DNA from: Anaerolineaceae bacterium
GTDB taxonomy: Bacteria > Chloroflexota > Anaerolineae > Anaerolineales > Anaerolineaceae
DNA: 64,000 nt
Direction: 5' to 3'
Assembly: GCA_028714615.1 (NCBI GenBank)
Contig: JAQTMA010000002.1
Span: 12,921-76,920, forward strand
A program made the position numbers and the translations under genes. The notes under the pieces were generated by a model. It was not told the DNA's origin, did not search any database, and worked only from the letters and a program-made list of their open reading frames with translations. Shown here piece after piece: positions 43,232 through 52,625 of this stretch (positions within the stretch are counted from its first letter, which is position 1; every line of letters starts with the position of its first letter).

Positions 43232-44403
43232 TCTCCTTGCTGCTCTTCATCAAAATCGGGTAGACCCGGTTTATCATCATCCAAGCTTTCTAGACCCTCC
43301 AGCCAGGATTGATCCACACTGCCTTGGCGCAGCAGATTACGCGTCTCATTACGATAGGTGCGCAAAAGCTCAGGAGGCATATATGCCAATTTTTTGGCAT
43401 AGTACAAAGGCAAGGGGAGCATTTTGGGGTGATCATACAATGTTAAATAGGCTATCATACCAGATAGTCGATCCAGGCTAATGCTATCCCAGGCAGAGAC
43501 TGGCCCAATGCTTTCTACCTGCCAGACAGGTGTACGATAGCCGATTTTCAAGTGATAACCAAGTAGCCCATGCATGCCCAAGCTGCGAGGCACAGCACGT
43601 TGTACTTCATTGCCCAATGCTGTATAAGGATATGCCGCAGTGCGTTTACCTGTATGTAACAAATTCTCTAGAACGCGCAAAATACCGGCCTGTCGCAGTG
43701 CGCTCCATTCCCCCCGAACGAGATCAACCATCTCTTCGGTCAAGGTTTCCAGGCTGCCTTGGTGTCCTTGTGCTTGCACTGCATTGAGAATGGCGCCGAA
43801 ATAGCGCCGCCCTAAAGATGCAATTATTGGGCCTTTTGGATTGCTGGGGAAACAATGAGACAGCCAGCGGCCCCAGAAATGACTGATGCGGTCTAAGACC
43901 GCAGACCACTCATCAGCCACCTCCTCATTCTCCAGGCTGTTGGTTTGGATACTGCGCATGATCAAAAGCGGTAAATCCAGCAAGATGATATCTGGAACCG
44001 GACCATTCTCGAACAAATCTGTTAGCAAGTCATAAGTCAGACGATATTCATGCCAGGTCAAACGCTGAGCAGTATCCAAGAAATTCATGTCACTGACATC
44101 CACTCGACTGTCCTGGTGCGTGTTCACAACGCGTTTTTCATCAATAACCACATCATGGCGTAACGCCAACGCGCCATAAAGCACTCCTCCGAAAGCTGGC
44201 AGAGATTGGCTATGTGTACTGATACCTACTGTATATAAACGTTCGAAAGTTAGTTCTGGGATGGGATGCACCAAACCACCCTGGCGTAGTTTGGGAGCAA
44301 TTTCATCAATATAGCGCATTTTGCTGGCAATTTTGCCTACCGTTCCAGGTAAGCGAAGCTGCATTGAGGCAGCCAGCGCTTTTGAAATTTGAATATCTTC
44401 CAT
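43228..44403 (-). CDS. NurA-like protein paired with HerA
   Basis: A 391-aa protein overlapping the HerA gene by 4 bp. NurA-like features are the YTVGISTHSQSLPAFGGV strand-turn region near residue 80 and a hydrophobic strand VPDIILLDLPLLIM (about 150) where NurA has its DG-S motif. The second half is helical, and the C-terminus is acidic (FDEEQQGE). The canonical DGS residues of NurA are not conserved, so it may be a divergent or inactive member. HerA-NurA adjacency is the strongest support for the call; a novel HerA partner is the alternative. Confidence 0.4.
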   Translation of the reverse strand: MEDIQISKALAASMQLRLPGTVGKIASKMRYIDEIAPKLRQGGLVHPIPELTFERLYTVGISTHSQSLPAFGGVLYGALALRHDVVIDEKRVVNTHQDSRVDVSDMNFLDTAQRLTWHEYRLTYDLLTDLFENGPVPDIILLDLPLLIMRSIQTNSLENEEVADEWSAVLDRISHFWGRWLSHCFPSNPKGPIIASLGRRYFGAILNAVQAQGHQGSLETLTEEMVDLVRGEWSALRQAGILRVLENLLHTGKRTAAYPYTALGNEVQRAVPRSLGMHGLLGYHLKIGYRTPVWQVESIGPVSAWDSISLDRLSGMIAYLTLYDHPKMLPLPLYYAKKLAYMPPELLRTYRNETRNLLRQGSVDQSWLEGLESLDDDKPGLPDFDEEQQGE

Positions 44404-44405
44404 AT

Positions 44406-45272
44406 TTACTCCTCTGCCAGCTCGCGCACATAGGCTGTTAGGCCCAGGCTTGCTACTAACTTATTCAGTGCATTCAGATTAACTTGAATGACAGGTTCGA
44501 TAGATTCCAAATAACCAGCACGGTGAAACTCAGCCAGTACATCTGAAAGCCGTTCAAGCGAGATATCCACATATAAGCGAGCCTGGATAAACCGCTGAAT
44601 GTCCGCTGCATGAGTGTTTTTCAAATGTGCCAGTGCTAAAACCACCAAACGGCGTTCATCATTCGTGGTTCTATGTAAGATAACTTTGGGCTTATTGGAA
44701 TGGTATATAGTTCGAGAATTCGAAAAAACAAGCTGCAAAAGCGCCTTCATCATCCGCTCACGATCCAGGGTTACACTGCGGCTACTGGGAGTGAGAACCT
44801 GCAGTGTGGTGAGGTAGATTGGCGTCGCGGTATTACTGGGGCGATAACGAAACAAGACTGGCCCGTGCTGGTTTCGAGCCAGTACGCCCATTGAAAGCGG
44901 CGTAACGATCACTTGATCGCAGCGAACAGCAAGTGTGCCTTTCCCCATCGCAGCGCATAGCGCCGCGTCTGATACACTAATCTGATCTCCCGCCCTCCGT
45001 TCGACAATCAGGCTGGCCGGAGTTGCCAGGGTGTCGCTCATATCGGATCTGGCTGGCCAGGGAGGTACAAATAGCAAAGGGAAGTTGCCCTGGTAAGCTT
45101 GTTGGCATAAGTCATGTAAATATCTTGATGGTTTGCTGGTTATGGTACCCAAGATCACCACCGGCGCGCTAATATCGAGCTCGCCCGGCGGCAAAGAGTG
45201 TAGAACAGCCAGGCTGCTGAGACTGTGCAAAGTAGGATCATCGGCTTGCTCAGCCAGCACAAATACGTTCAT
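44406..45272 (-). CDS. Unknown defence-operon protein, possible winged-helix C-terminus
   Basis: A 288-aa protein that I do not recognise. The N-terminal half (residues 1-150) is alpha/beta, with a Rossmann-like start NVFVLAEQADD and hydrophobic strands (VVILGTI, PLLFVPPW). The C-terminal part (about 200-285) has helix-helix-strand order (RRLVVLALAHLKNTHAADIQRFI, then LSDVLAEFHRAGYLES), which resembles a winged helix. It overlaps the giant ATPase gene by 4 bp and lies 2 bp before the NurA-like gene, so it is a fixed part of the operon. Confidence 0.5.
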   Translation of the reverse strand: MNVFVLAEQADDPTLHSLSSLAVLHSLPPGELDISAPVVILGTITSKPSRYLHDLCQQAYQGNFPLLFVPPWPARSDMSDTLATPASLIVERRAGDQISVSDAALCAAMGKGTLAVRCDQVIVTPLSMGVLARNQHGPVLFRYRPSNTATPIYLTTLQVLTPSSRSVTLDRERMMKALLQLVFSNSRTIYHSNKPKVILHRTTNDERRLVVLALAHLKNTHAADIQRFIQARLYVDISLERLSDVLAEFHRAGYLESIEPVIQVNLNALNKLVASLGLTAYVRELAEE

Positions 45273-48200
45273 CGGCGCAGCTTCACGGTTCGAACAATAA
45301 CGCCCAATTGCTCCAATTCGTTCAACGCTGTCTGGTGATCAGGTCGGGGTAGGTATCGCTGGGAGCTTAGTTCCTGGTAGATTTCCAGCCATAACGCCCA
45401 GGTGGTTATCTGATTTGCGTCTTCAAACAGCGTCTTACCGCGTTCATTGACTTCCACATTGAAGTTTTCGAAACGTTGCTTTGTAGCGTTGTACGTTTCC
45501 GTAATTTCTGGGGTTTTAAGCTCAGATTGGCGCTGAGCATTTAAAATCTCGTTCAAGGCTCGCAGGTTTTCGAGATTCAAGATTGCTTTTAGCGCACGTT
45601 CAATATCGCCGCGAGCCAGGTCAATTTGTGCAGCCAGCCCCTGGATTTTACGGCTGTAGCCATCCACCTCACTGGCAAGTTCATCTACCAAGTTCTGAGC
45701 GGCAGCGGTGGCTACTATTCCGTTGATTTGCTGCTGCAAACCACCCCTGGCGACCTGGTCAATTTCCAGGTAGTCGGCGCGCACCTGTTCTGCACCTGTC
45801 CAGGCAGCTTCTGGCGCATCGGACATAAAATTGCTCAGGCGCAGCCAGGCTAACTGGGCTTGTTCAAACTGGCGCAGTGCGGCTTTCCAACGATCATAAG
45901 CGCCTTTAAAGCGCCCCCAGATGCTTTCAGGATGGTTGCGATCTACTAGCAGGCCCAAAGCTTCTAACCGGCGCCAGGCATCTTCATATTTGCTGGTGAT
46001 TAAGTAACGTCGGAGTTCATAGGGGTATCCGGCAATGTTCAAACGTCCCAAGACGGTAACCGCGCCGCTACTAACAGGCAACAATTCCTGCTCCAGAGCT
46101 TTCAAAGGTTGAGTCAAAGCTGCAATCGGGAAGGGATAATCCTGGATGCTCTGCATGGTTTGCGCTTCGCTTAATTGGCGTTGAATTTCGGCATTAATTT
46201 GTGTGCGTTTTTCCATCAAGGCCTGACGCAACCACGATAGAAAATTAATCTTCTCCCAAACTGATAGGTGGTTGAAGCGCTCTTCGTAACCGCGGATTTG
46301 TTCTGGAGTAAATACGGGCGGCTGACCGTCGTGTCGGTAAATGGCCGGCGGACAAACTTTGCGCAGGTTATCTTCAATCTCGGTTACTTGCTGGACAATC
46401 GCTCGCAGACCAGGAGCATCGCGTAGTGGGCTGTCTTGGACTGGCTTGAAATCAATCTGTGCGATCAAATTTTCGGCGCGCGTCAGATCATCATCTGCAA
46501 AGCGCAGATCACCAGATTCTAACTCCTGGGCCTTCGAGAGAAACCAATCTTTCATCTCTTCGATGCTGCTGCGTGCTGGACCGCTCAACCAGGCGCTGGC
46601 AGTTTCGCGGTATTGGCGCAGCAAGTCACGGTTGACCGCCCGGTAGAGATTAGCCTGGTGAGTAACGACCCCCAGATTTTTGAGCAACTCAAGAATTTGC
46701 TCCACCTGCTTGGTTGGCGTCAAATCCGCTGGCGCGGCGAAGAAAAAGCGCGCCACCAAGGCTTCGAGACTGGTTTGTTGGCGCAGCTCGTACAACAGCG
46801 CACCAAAAACTGGCGGCGGTGTGGGCTGATAAGGTTCATCGCTCAAAATAGCTAACGCGCGCGGTTTATTAGCTGGCGGCTCAACGTTTTTCCGGCAGGC
46901 ATTACGCACCTGTTCAAAACGCTCGCCGTCAAAACCGCGGTTTGTATCAGGGGTAATCTGATCCAGGTTCCAATCGTTGATTAACATTAAACGGTAAGCT
47001 ACATGGAAATCCGCAGCGCTGATGCCACGATCGCTATACCAGATCGGTTTGATCAAGTAGCCCGATTCTTCTAATCCGGCATGCCATTCTTCGACCTTAC
47101 GTTTCCACTCTTGCAAGATCGCCCCACTGCGACTAAGTGCCCAATCACTCAATGGCTGATTTTGGAATAAGGTTCCACGCCCCGAATATTTGATCAAGAA
47201 ATCTTCTTCGAATCCGTTTAATTGGCGGGCAATCATGCAACGCTGAACAACTGGGAAGCGTTCAATCGCACGTTTAAAACCTTCCAGATCAGTGTGTGGG
47301 GAGATCAGTACAACGAGCGGGTGGACTGCCTCGGAACCCAGCATTGCAGCCAGGTCGCCTGCCAAGCGTGAGCTATCTCTGCCATATACTATCGTCAATC
47401 GGCCCTCACGCGTCACGCGCAGCCCATCCAGACGAGGCGATTGGAACTGTGAAGTGAAGCTAACGCTGGCAGCAGATTGAATACTGCGCGCTGGCTGCAC
47501 CTGAATTAGTCCATCATCCAGCAACTTGGCAAACCCTTCGCAAATGGCCTGCTGCCGGCGACTGTCGCTGGCAACGATATCGCGCACATGGCGTTCCAAT
47601 CGCTCTTCTGCGGCTGGGTCTTTGAAAAAAGTAGTGTGCTGTGTTTCACGGCTGAGCAGTCGGTCCACACGCTGTAACAACGAGAAAGAAGGCGCAATGT
47701 AGCGCCGATCCTGCAGCCGATAGGCGCTAAAGACTTGATATAGCACATCGGCCGCTTGCTCTATGTTCGGCTCTGGGTAGAGCGCCATAAGCTGTGCGGC
47801 AAATTGGGCGCGATCAACGTAAGCCAGAAAATTCTTTTCATCTGCAGAAACTGAAAAGGCCTGCAAAGCCGAAACCATGGCAACCAGATTGATGCGAGTA
47901 TTGTAAAACTCATAAACTGCCCCAGCCATATCAGTGACCAAGCGGAACCCAATCTCGGGGCGGACTAGTTCTTCCGCGAGGGTTCCTGCTTCGATTTGCA
48001 CTTCGAATAACTCTGCAAAAGCCGGCCCTTGCAGTCCAGCCAGGCGAGCTTGTAGAATCGCTTCAGCTTGTTCTGTAGTGACTCCTACTCCTACTCGCAC
48101 CGGTACTTGGCCAAACACCAACTGGTTAACTTGATTTACAGGCAATCCAGCGCTGCTGCGCAGTAACTCTAACCCATCCGGCGCAAACACCCATCGTGCT

Positions 48201-50203
48201 CGCGCATCGTTACGAGCGAATTGTTCAATCAGTTCTGCCGCGTTTAGGGAGCGGCCATCGGTGCGTGCTATCTGAAAGGCATCATGGATCGAACTCATAA
48301 GCACATTGAACCAGCCGAAGTTGCGATTGCTTGCCATAAAAGCGGCTTCAATCGTTCCTACCGGGTAATCCACCGACTGACCTAATGCACTTGCCCGATC
48401 CCGTAAATGCTCCTGAAAACGGCGCAAATCGCTCAGGCGATTCGGCAACAATGTGACTACATCATCGCGCCGTCGGCTGGGACCGATTTCAAGTTTGTCG
48501 CGCATACCCTCCGAGCATAGGAGCAAGAAATTTACATTAGCGTAAAACGGTTGTGCCGAGCGTAGATTCTCGTGACGAAATACATCGGCGACCAGGGTCA
48601 GATACGTTGAATCGAGCGCTTCGCCGCCTTCTTCATGCATACGCCGGTTATAATCGCCAGGCGTTTCTATTTCATCCACCACTACCCATAAATGCTCAAT
48701 GCCTACGAGTCGCAAAATATCCAGAGCAGCCTTCAGCCGCGCCTCGTCTGTGCTACTTGAAACCAGGGCATTCTTCAGCGCGGGCAAGTCTACGCCCTTG
48801 CTAAGCAGAGCTTGATGCAGGTCAGACAGCAGACGATCGGACACCCTTCCTTGACCCCCGCCTTCAACAACCAGGTTAAGTGCCTGGGTCGCCAGGCGTG
48901 GAATCCAGTTGTTGGCGTACAAATCATCCGCGCAGGCCATGTCGTAACGAATCCATAACGGCAGCACACCATCTGCCAAGCTTGGCGACAGCAGACGCCC
49001 TTGGCTGTTGGGAACAATGGGGTCATCTGGATTGAGCAGCCACTGGTCAACCTGGTTGAAGCTTTCGGCAAACAACTCCAGCCCGATGCGGGATTTTCCC
49101 AAGCCCCAATCGCCAATCAGGGCAAAGAAATTGGAAATCCCAGTCTGGCCGAATTTGCGGCGGAATTTGAACATGGCGTTAAACACCTGGTTCTGCCCAA
49201 CCAAAGCGGTATCAACCGGATATAAAGCGACGCCTTTATCAGACCAGAGTTTCATAGGGCTCCTTGATGATGAAACCAATGCAGCAGCCGGCAGGCCAAA
49301 TGCTGAAAGAAATGAACGGCCACGTTTGTGAATCGGATCGCCACGGCCGTAATTCAGGTATTCCCACTGCTGACGGTTTTCAACGTAGCCATTGTAAATT
49401 CCTACTCCGTCACTGCGGTTGTCCCACAGCAGGAGCGGATCTGCCAGATAAGCTGACCTTACGCCGTCTTCCTCATCATCCAAGGCCAGCAGCACATCGG
49501 CCTGCGGATGTGCTGCAGAAGCAACCAGACCTTGCCAGGGCTGTTTACGCAGGCCACGCAGCAGCAGACCTTGAACCTGCCAGTGCTCACCCGTTGCTTC
49601 AATCCGTTGGGGCTGAAGCAGGTCAGCGGTCCAAAAAGGCTCAAAACTTTCCATCAGAAAGAGCAGGGCTTCTTCAAGGTGGGCGTTCGTATCTTCGTAA
49701 AAGTGCTGGCGCGGCGCGCCATGTCCCTGGGTCTTATTGCGCAATTCATTCAAGGCGCGCACCAATTCATCCACAGACACTTTAGTAAAGTTGCGTTCAG
49801 AATTGCCTTGCAGTTCGGTGGTGATGCGCAAGATTTCCAGGATACTCGCTTCGCTGGATTTTCGCACCAGAGCATGAGTCAAGTTACGCCCCCACAAATC
49901 CCCGGTTTTCTTGAGATTCTCACTGGCCGATGCCAACAGCTCACGCCAATGTCCCTGGCTGGGCATTTGAAAGTTATCTCGTACATAGAAAAGCAGTTCA
50001 GGCGGTTGGTCACCCCGCGTCCGGCTGCGTCCCCAGGCCAAGCTGGCTAGGCCTTTCAATAGCACTTCATATACGTACAACCATTGGCTGAATCGGTAAG
50101 CCGGCTCCGCTGCCGTGACAGCATCCTGGTAAATATGCGCCAGGGGCATCAAACCGCGTGCAGATAATGTTTCTTCAAGTTGTTGGCGTTTTATAGCATC
50201 CAT
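45269..50203 (-). CDS. Very large P-loop ATPase of the defence operon
   Basis: About 1644 aa from ATG 50203; an in-frame ATG at 50230 and the frame to 50242 overlap the upstream gene. The N-terminal third has a helical region (HEPN-like Arg/His pattern not clear). The ATPase has Walker A GDWGLGKSRIGLEL (about 362-370) and Walker B VVVDEIETPG (about 506). The C-terminal half (about 1000-1640) is largely helical with coiled coils. Size and layout recall BrxC/PglY-type ATPases of BREX/Pgl systems, but no direct motif match beyond the P-loop can be shown by eye. It probably acts as the central scaffold or DNA sensor. Confidence 0.65.
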   Translation of the reverse strand: MDAIKRQQLEETLSARGLMPLAHIYQDAVTAAEPAYRFSQWLYVYEVLLKGLASLAWGRSRTRGDQPPELLFYVRDNFQMPSQGHWRELLASASENLKKTGDLWGRNLTHALVRKSSEASILEILRITTELQGNSERNFTKVSVDELVRALNELRNKTQGHGAPRQHFYEDTNAHLEEALLFLMESFEPFWTADLLQPQRIEATGEHWQVQGLLLRGLRKQPWQGLVASAAHPQADVLLALDDEEDGVRSAYLADPLLLWDNRSDGVGIYNGYVENRQQWEYLNYGRGDPIHKRGRSFLSAFGLPAAALVSSSRSPMKLWSDKGVALYPVDTALVGQNQVFNAMFKFRRKFGQTGISNFFALIGDWGLGKSRIGLELFAESFNQVDQWLLNPDDPIVPNSQGRLLSPSLADGVLPLWIRYDMACADDLYANNWIPRLATQALNLVVEGGGQGRVSDRLLSDLHQALLSKGVDLPALKNALVSSSTDEARLKAALDILRLVGIEHLWVVVDEIETPGDYNRRMHEEGGEALDSTYLTLVADVFRHENLRSAQPFYANVNFLLLCSEGMRDKLEIGPSRRRDDVVTLLPNRLSDLRRFQEHLRDRASALGQSVDYPVGTIEAAFMASNRNFGWFNVLMSSIHDAFQIARTDGRSLNAAELIEQFARNDARARWVFAPDGLELLRSSAGLPVNQVNQLVFGQVPVRVGVGVTTEQAEAILQARLAGLQGPAFAELFEVQIEAGTLAEELVRPEIGFRLVTDMAGAVYEFYNTRINLVAMVSALQAFSVSADEKNFLAYVDRAQFAAQLMALYPEPNIEQAADVLYQVFSAYRLQDRRYIAPSFSLLQRVDRLLSRETQHTTFFKDPAAEERLERHVRDIVASDSRRQQAICEGFAKLLDDGLIQVQPARSIQSAASVSFTSQFQSPRLDGLRVTREGRLTIVYGRDSSRLAGDLAAMLGSEAVHPLVVLISPHTDLEGFKRAIERFPVVQRCMIARQLNGFEEDFLIKYSGRGTLFQNQPLSDWALSRSGAILQEWKRKVEEWHAGLEESGYLIKPIWYSDRGISAADFHVAYRLMLINDWNLDQITPDTNRGFDGERFEQVRNACRKNVEPPANKPRALAILSDEPYQPTPPPVFGALLYELRQQTSLEALVARFFFAAPADLTPTKQVEQILELLKNLGVVTHQANLYRAVNRDLLRQYRETASAWLSGPARSSIEEMKDWFLSKAQELESGDLRFADDDLTRAENLIAQIDFKPVQDSPLRDAPGLRAIVQQVTEIEDNLRKVCPPAIYRHDGQPPVFTPEQIRGYEERFNHLSVWEKINFLSWLRQALMEKRTQINAEIQRQLSEAQTMQSIQDYPFPIAALTQPLKALEQELLPVSSGAVTVLGRLNIAGYPYELRRYLITSKYEDAWRRLEALGLLVDRNHPESIWGRFKGAYDRWKAALRQFEQAQLAWLRLSNFMSDAPEAAWTGAEQVRADYLEIDQVARGGLQQQINGIVATAAAQNLVDELASEVDGYSRKIQGLAAQIDLARGDIERALKAILNLENLRALNEILNAQRQSELKTPEITETYNATKQRFENFNVEVNERGKTLFEDANQITTWALWLEIYQELSSQRYLPRPDHQTALNELEQLGVIVRTVKLRR

Positions 50204-50210
50204 AAACGTT

Positions 50211-51398
50211 TCAAACCTTTCCCATCTCATTCCATTGGTCAAACGCCAGCCTCACCCGGCGTTGATCAGAGTTGCCCAATAACCCACGTCCCATACGCGG
50301 CTGGCCAGGGTGAGTTTCTAAAATACGCACCTGGTCAGCATACAGACTGCGACGAATAAAATCATCAAACGGAGTTTGCTCTGCTGACGTTAGGCCGCAC
50401 AGTTCCAGCCAGCGCGCAGCCAATTGATCCGCTATGACAAAACCGGCGCTGTCGGCCAGTTCGCTGGCTGCCTGTTGAAGAGCCTGCAATAGCGATAATG
50501 CTTCCTGAGCAGGCACTTTGACACCCAGGTCAGACACAAGTTGCGCACTGAGCAGGCGTTCCGCTAATGCCTCATTCCAACCCCAGCCATCGCCCAGATT
50601 GACTAACAGGTCGAGGTGCTTGAATACGGTCAGGCCATTACGCAAGTTGTAATTTAATTTATTGGTGGAGGGTGGCGTATTCTGCACCCCCTCCAAGTGG
50701 AAATCCTCAGCCAGGGTATAGCCCTGCCCCGCCAGGTCGGCCTGCCACCAAGGGCCGATCGCCTGCCAGCGGCGCTGCTCTAATAACAGGTTGAAGAGCG
50801 CAGCATCTTTTTCGAACAGCGCCAGGCTCTGGCCTTTACCAACCAGGCGCGCCAAGCGATGAACACCCAGGAAGAAACCACCGCCGGCAAAGACCAGCCG
50901 CCACCCCTCGGCCAGCAAGCCTAATACCAAGCGGATGCGCACATCATAGCGGGCTAACTGTTCGGCTAGCAGCAATACCCAGGTGCTGCCGATGGGATCA
51001 TCTCGATACGCCGTGCCCAAAGCAACAGCCTCAAGTGTCGGCAGCCACAGATCGTCCTGGGTTTCCCACTGCATCAACCAGCCGCCACTAATGGGGCGCA
51101 GGTGGTTTGGTTCGCTTCGGCGAAACAAGTTAACGCCGCGCAGCACCAGTTTGTCAGCATTGATTTGTACCGCGCCGAAGATATTGGTCAGCACATTCTC
51201 ACGCAGCGGCTTACGTCCTTTGACATACGCCAGGCGGAAGAGCAGTTCGCCGATCTGACGGCGAGTGGCGCCGTGCAGCAGTTCTGGGTTCGTGGAAAGA
51301 CGTGCCAGAGCTTGTGGGTAGGTTTGAAAGCGACCGGCTTCCGGCCACAGATATAGTTTGGTCAGGCCTAGGTGATGGATCAGGATGGGTTGGGTCAT
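50211..51398 (-). CDS. Unknown defence-operon protein
   Basis: A 395-aa protein without a recognised family. It begins with a beta strand IHHLGLTKLYLWPE, has a helical region with a winged-helix-like start (LLHGATRRQIGELLFRLAY, about 40-58), a Trp-rich middle and a helical C-terminus rich in Ala, Leu and Gln (about 290-360). There is no membrane helix or signal peptide. It ends 7 bp before the giant ATPase start, so close partnership with that protein is likely. Confidence 0.5.
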   Translation of the reverse strand: MTQPILIHHLGLTKLYLWPEAGRFQTYPQALARLSTNPELLHGATRRQIGELLFRLAYVKGRKPLRENVLTNIFGAVQINADKLVLRGVNLFRRSEPNHLRPISGGWLMQWETQDDLWLPTLEAVALGTAYRDDPIGSTWVLLLAEQLARYDVRIRLVLGLLAEGWRLVFAGGGFFLGVHRLARLVGKGQSLALFEKDAALFNLLLEQRRWQAIGPWWQADLAGQGYTLAEDFHLEGVQNTPPSTNKLNYNLRNGLTVFKHLDLLVNLGDGWGWNEALAERLLSAQLVSDLGVKVPAQEALSLLQALQQAASELADSAGFVIADQLAARWLELCGLTSAEQTPFDDFIRRSLYADQVRILETHPGQPRMGRGLLGNSDQRRVRLAFDQWNEMGKV

Positions 51399-51422
51399 AG
51401 AATTACTCCATCCTGAATTCTA

Positions 51423-52625
51423 CTATGATGCGGGCCGAAGCATAGCCAAGATTGCCTGGCGTTCAATACGGCCTTGTCCGCGCCCGATCTGCGCAGCACG
51501 CGGAGGTACGCTCAAGCTGAGAGCATAATTTTCGGCCAGGATCAAACGACCTTGTTCGTGAGACAGAATGTGCGCGGCCAGCAAGTTAGATATCAATATT
51601 TCGATACGCCCGACAGCCCCAACATGGAACCACACCGGGCGGAATCCCAATGCTGCAACCAGGTTGGGCAGCAGATCAGCTAAGCGGCCAACGATCTGCC
51701 CACTGCGTTCCAAGCGCATTTCCCCGGGATTGGATGGATCACATACAAGCTGCACCTGGTCAGTTTCCCCAATTCCCAGTCGATGAGCATAAGCCAGGTG
51801 GATCATGACCCGGTAAAATGGCTGCTGCGCCAGGGCGTCCTGCCAGGTGGTTACCACAGGCAAGGCTGAGTCAAATAACGGTCGTCCGCCCGAATCAAAC
51901 AGCGCCAGGCTACTGTGAACGCTACCGCGGGCGATTGTCCAGGAGGCCAAGGACGGCGCAGGCAGATGCCCATCTGCTGTTGTCAGAGAGAATTCTGGCA
52001 GCAGAACAAGCTTACGATCTTCGAAATCTTTATTATCTGGAATACCTACCGGTACAGCGTGTTTACCAAATTTCTTTAATACTGCGCCGAACAAATCCTG
52101 CGGTTCGCCGCTTTGCCCTAGGAGTACCTGGTCCCAGTCCGCAACGTCGCTAGGACCGGTAAACAGGGGCATGAAGCGCTGGCGTGTCTCATCGGGCGAT
52201 AGATCAACCAGACGATTTCCATCCATTTCGAGCGAATCCAGTAAATTGTTCAACTCTCCGGTCAGAGTCGGCACATCTCGAGCCACCCAATTTTCCAATG
52301 CATCTAGCAGATTCTTCTGAGCAGCATCCACAAGCCCATGCGCTAGAATCGCCAGCAGCCGCTGCCGATAAGCCGGGATACGAAATAACACATCGCGCAG
52401 TAGATTGCGATCATCGCTCTCTCCCCCAACGACCAACAGACACGGCGTTGCAAATACTTGTCCTTGATCATTCCCTGTAATTATCCTCGAATCTTTAAAA
52501 AGCTTCACCCAACCCTGGCAGCGGAAAGCAACAATTTCAGATGGAGTAGCTTCGCCAAAGTTGCACAGGTGGTGCAGCAACGGTATAGCCGCATTTGTTT
52601 CAGGCTGCGAGGCTGGCTTCGACAT
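51423..52625 (-). CDS. Unknown defence-operon protein, possible DNA-binding start
   Basis: I start this 400-aa protein at ATG 52625 (MSKPASQPETN), which overlaps the HsdS-like gene by 26 bp; a longer frame to 52667 is less likely. Residues 10-40 contain a helix-turn-helix-like piece (LLHHLCNFGEATPSEIVAF). The central region (60-200) is helical. The C-terminal half is alpha/beta (WFHVGAVGRIEILISNLLA). No family is recognised. The gene lies 24 bp before the next one. Confidence 0.45.
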   Translation of the reverse strand: MSKPASQPETNAAIPLLHHLCNFGEATPSEIVAFRCQGWVKLFKDSRIITGNDQGQVFATPCLLVVGGESDDRNLLRDVLFRIPAYRQRLLAILAHGLVDAAQKNLLDALENWVARDVPTLTGELNNLLDSLEMDGNRLVDLSPDETRQRFMPLFTGPSDVADWDQVLLGQSGEPQDLFGAVLKKFGKHAVPVGIPDNKDFEDRKLVLLPEFSLTTADGHLPAPSLASWTIARGSVHSSLALFDSGGRPLFDSALPVVTTWQDALAQQPFYRVMIHLAYAHRLGIGETDQVQLVCDPSNPGEMRLERSGQIVGRLADLLPNLVAALGFRPVWFHVGAVGRIEILISNLLAAHILSHEQGRLILAENYALSLSVPPRAAQIGRGQGRIERQAILAMLRPAS

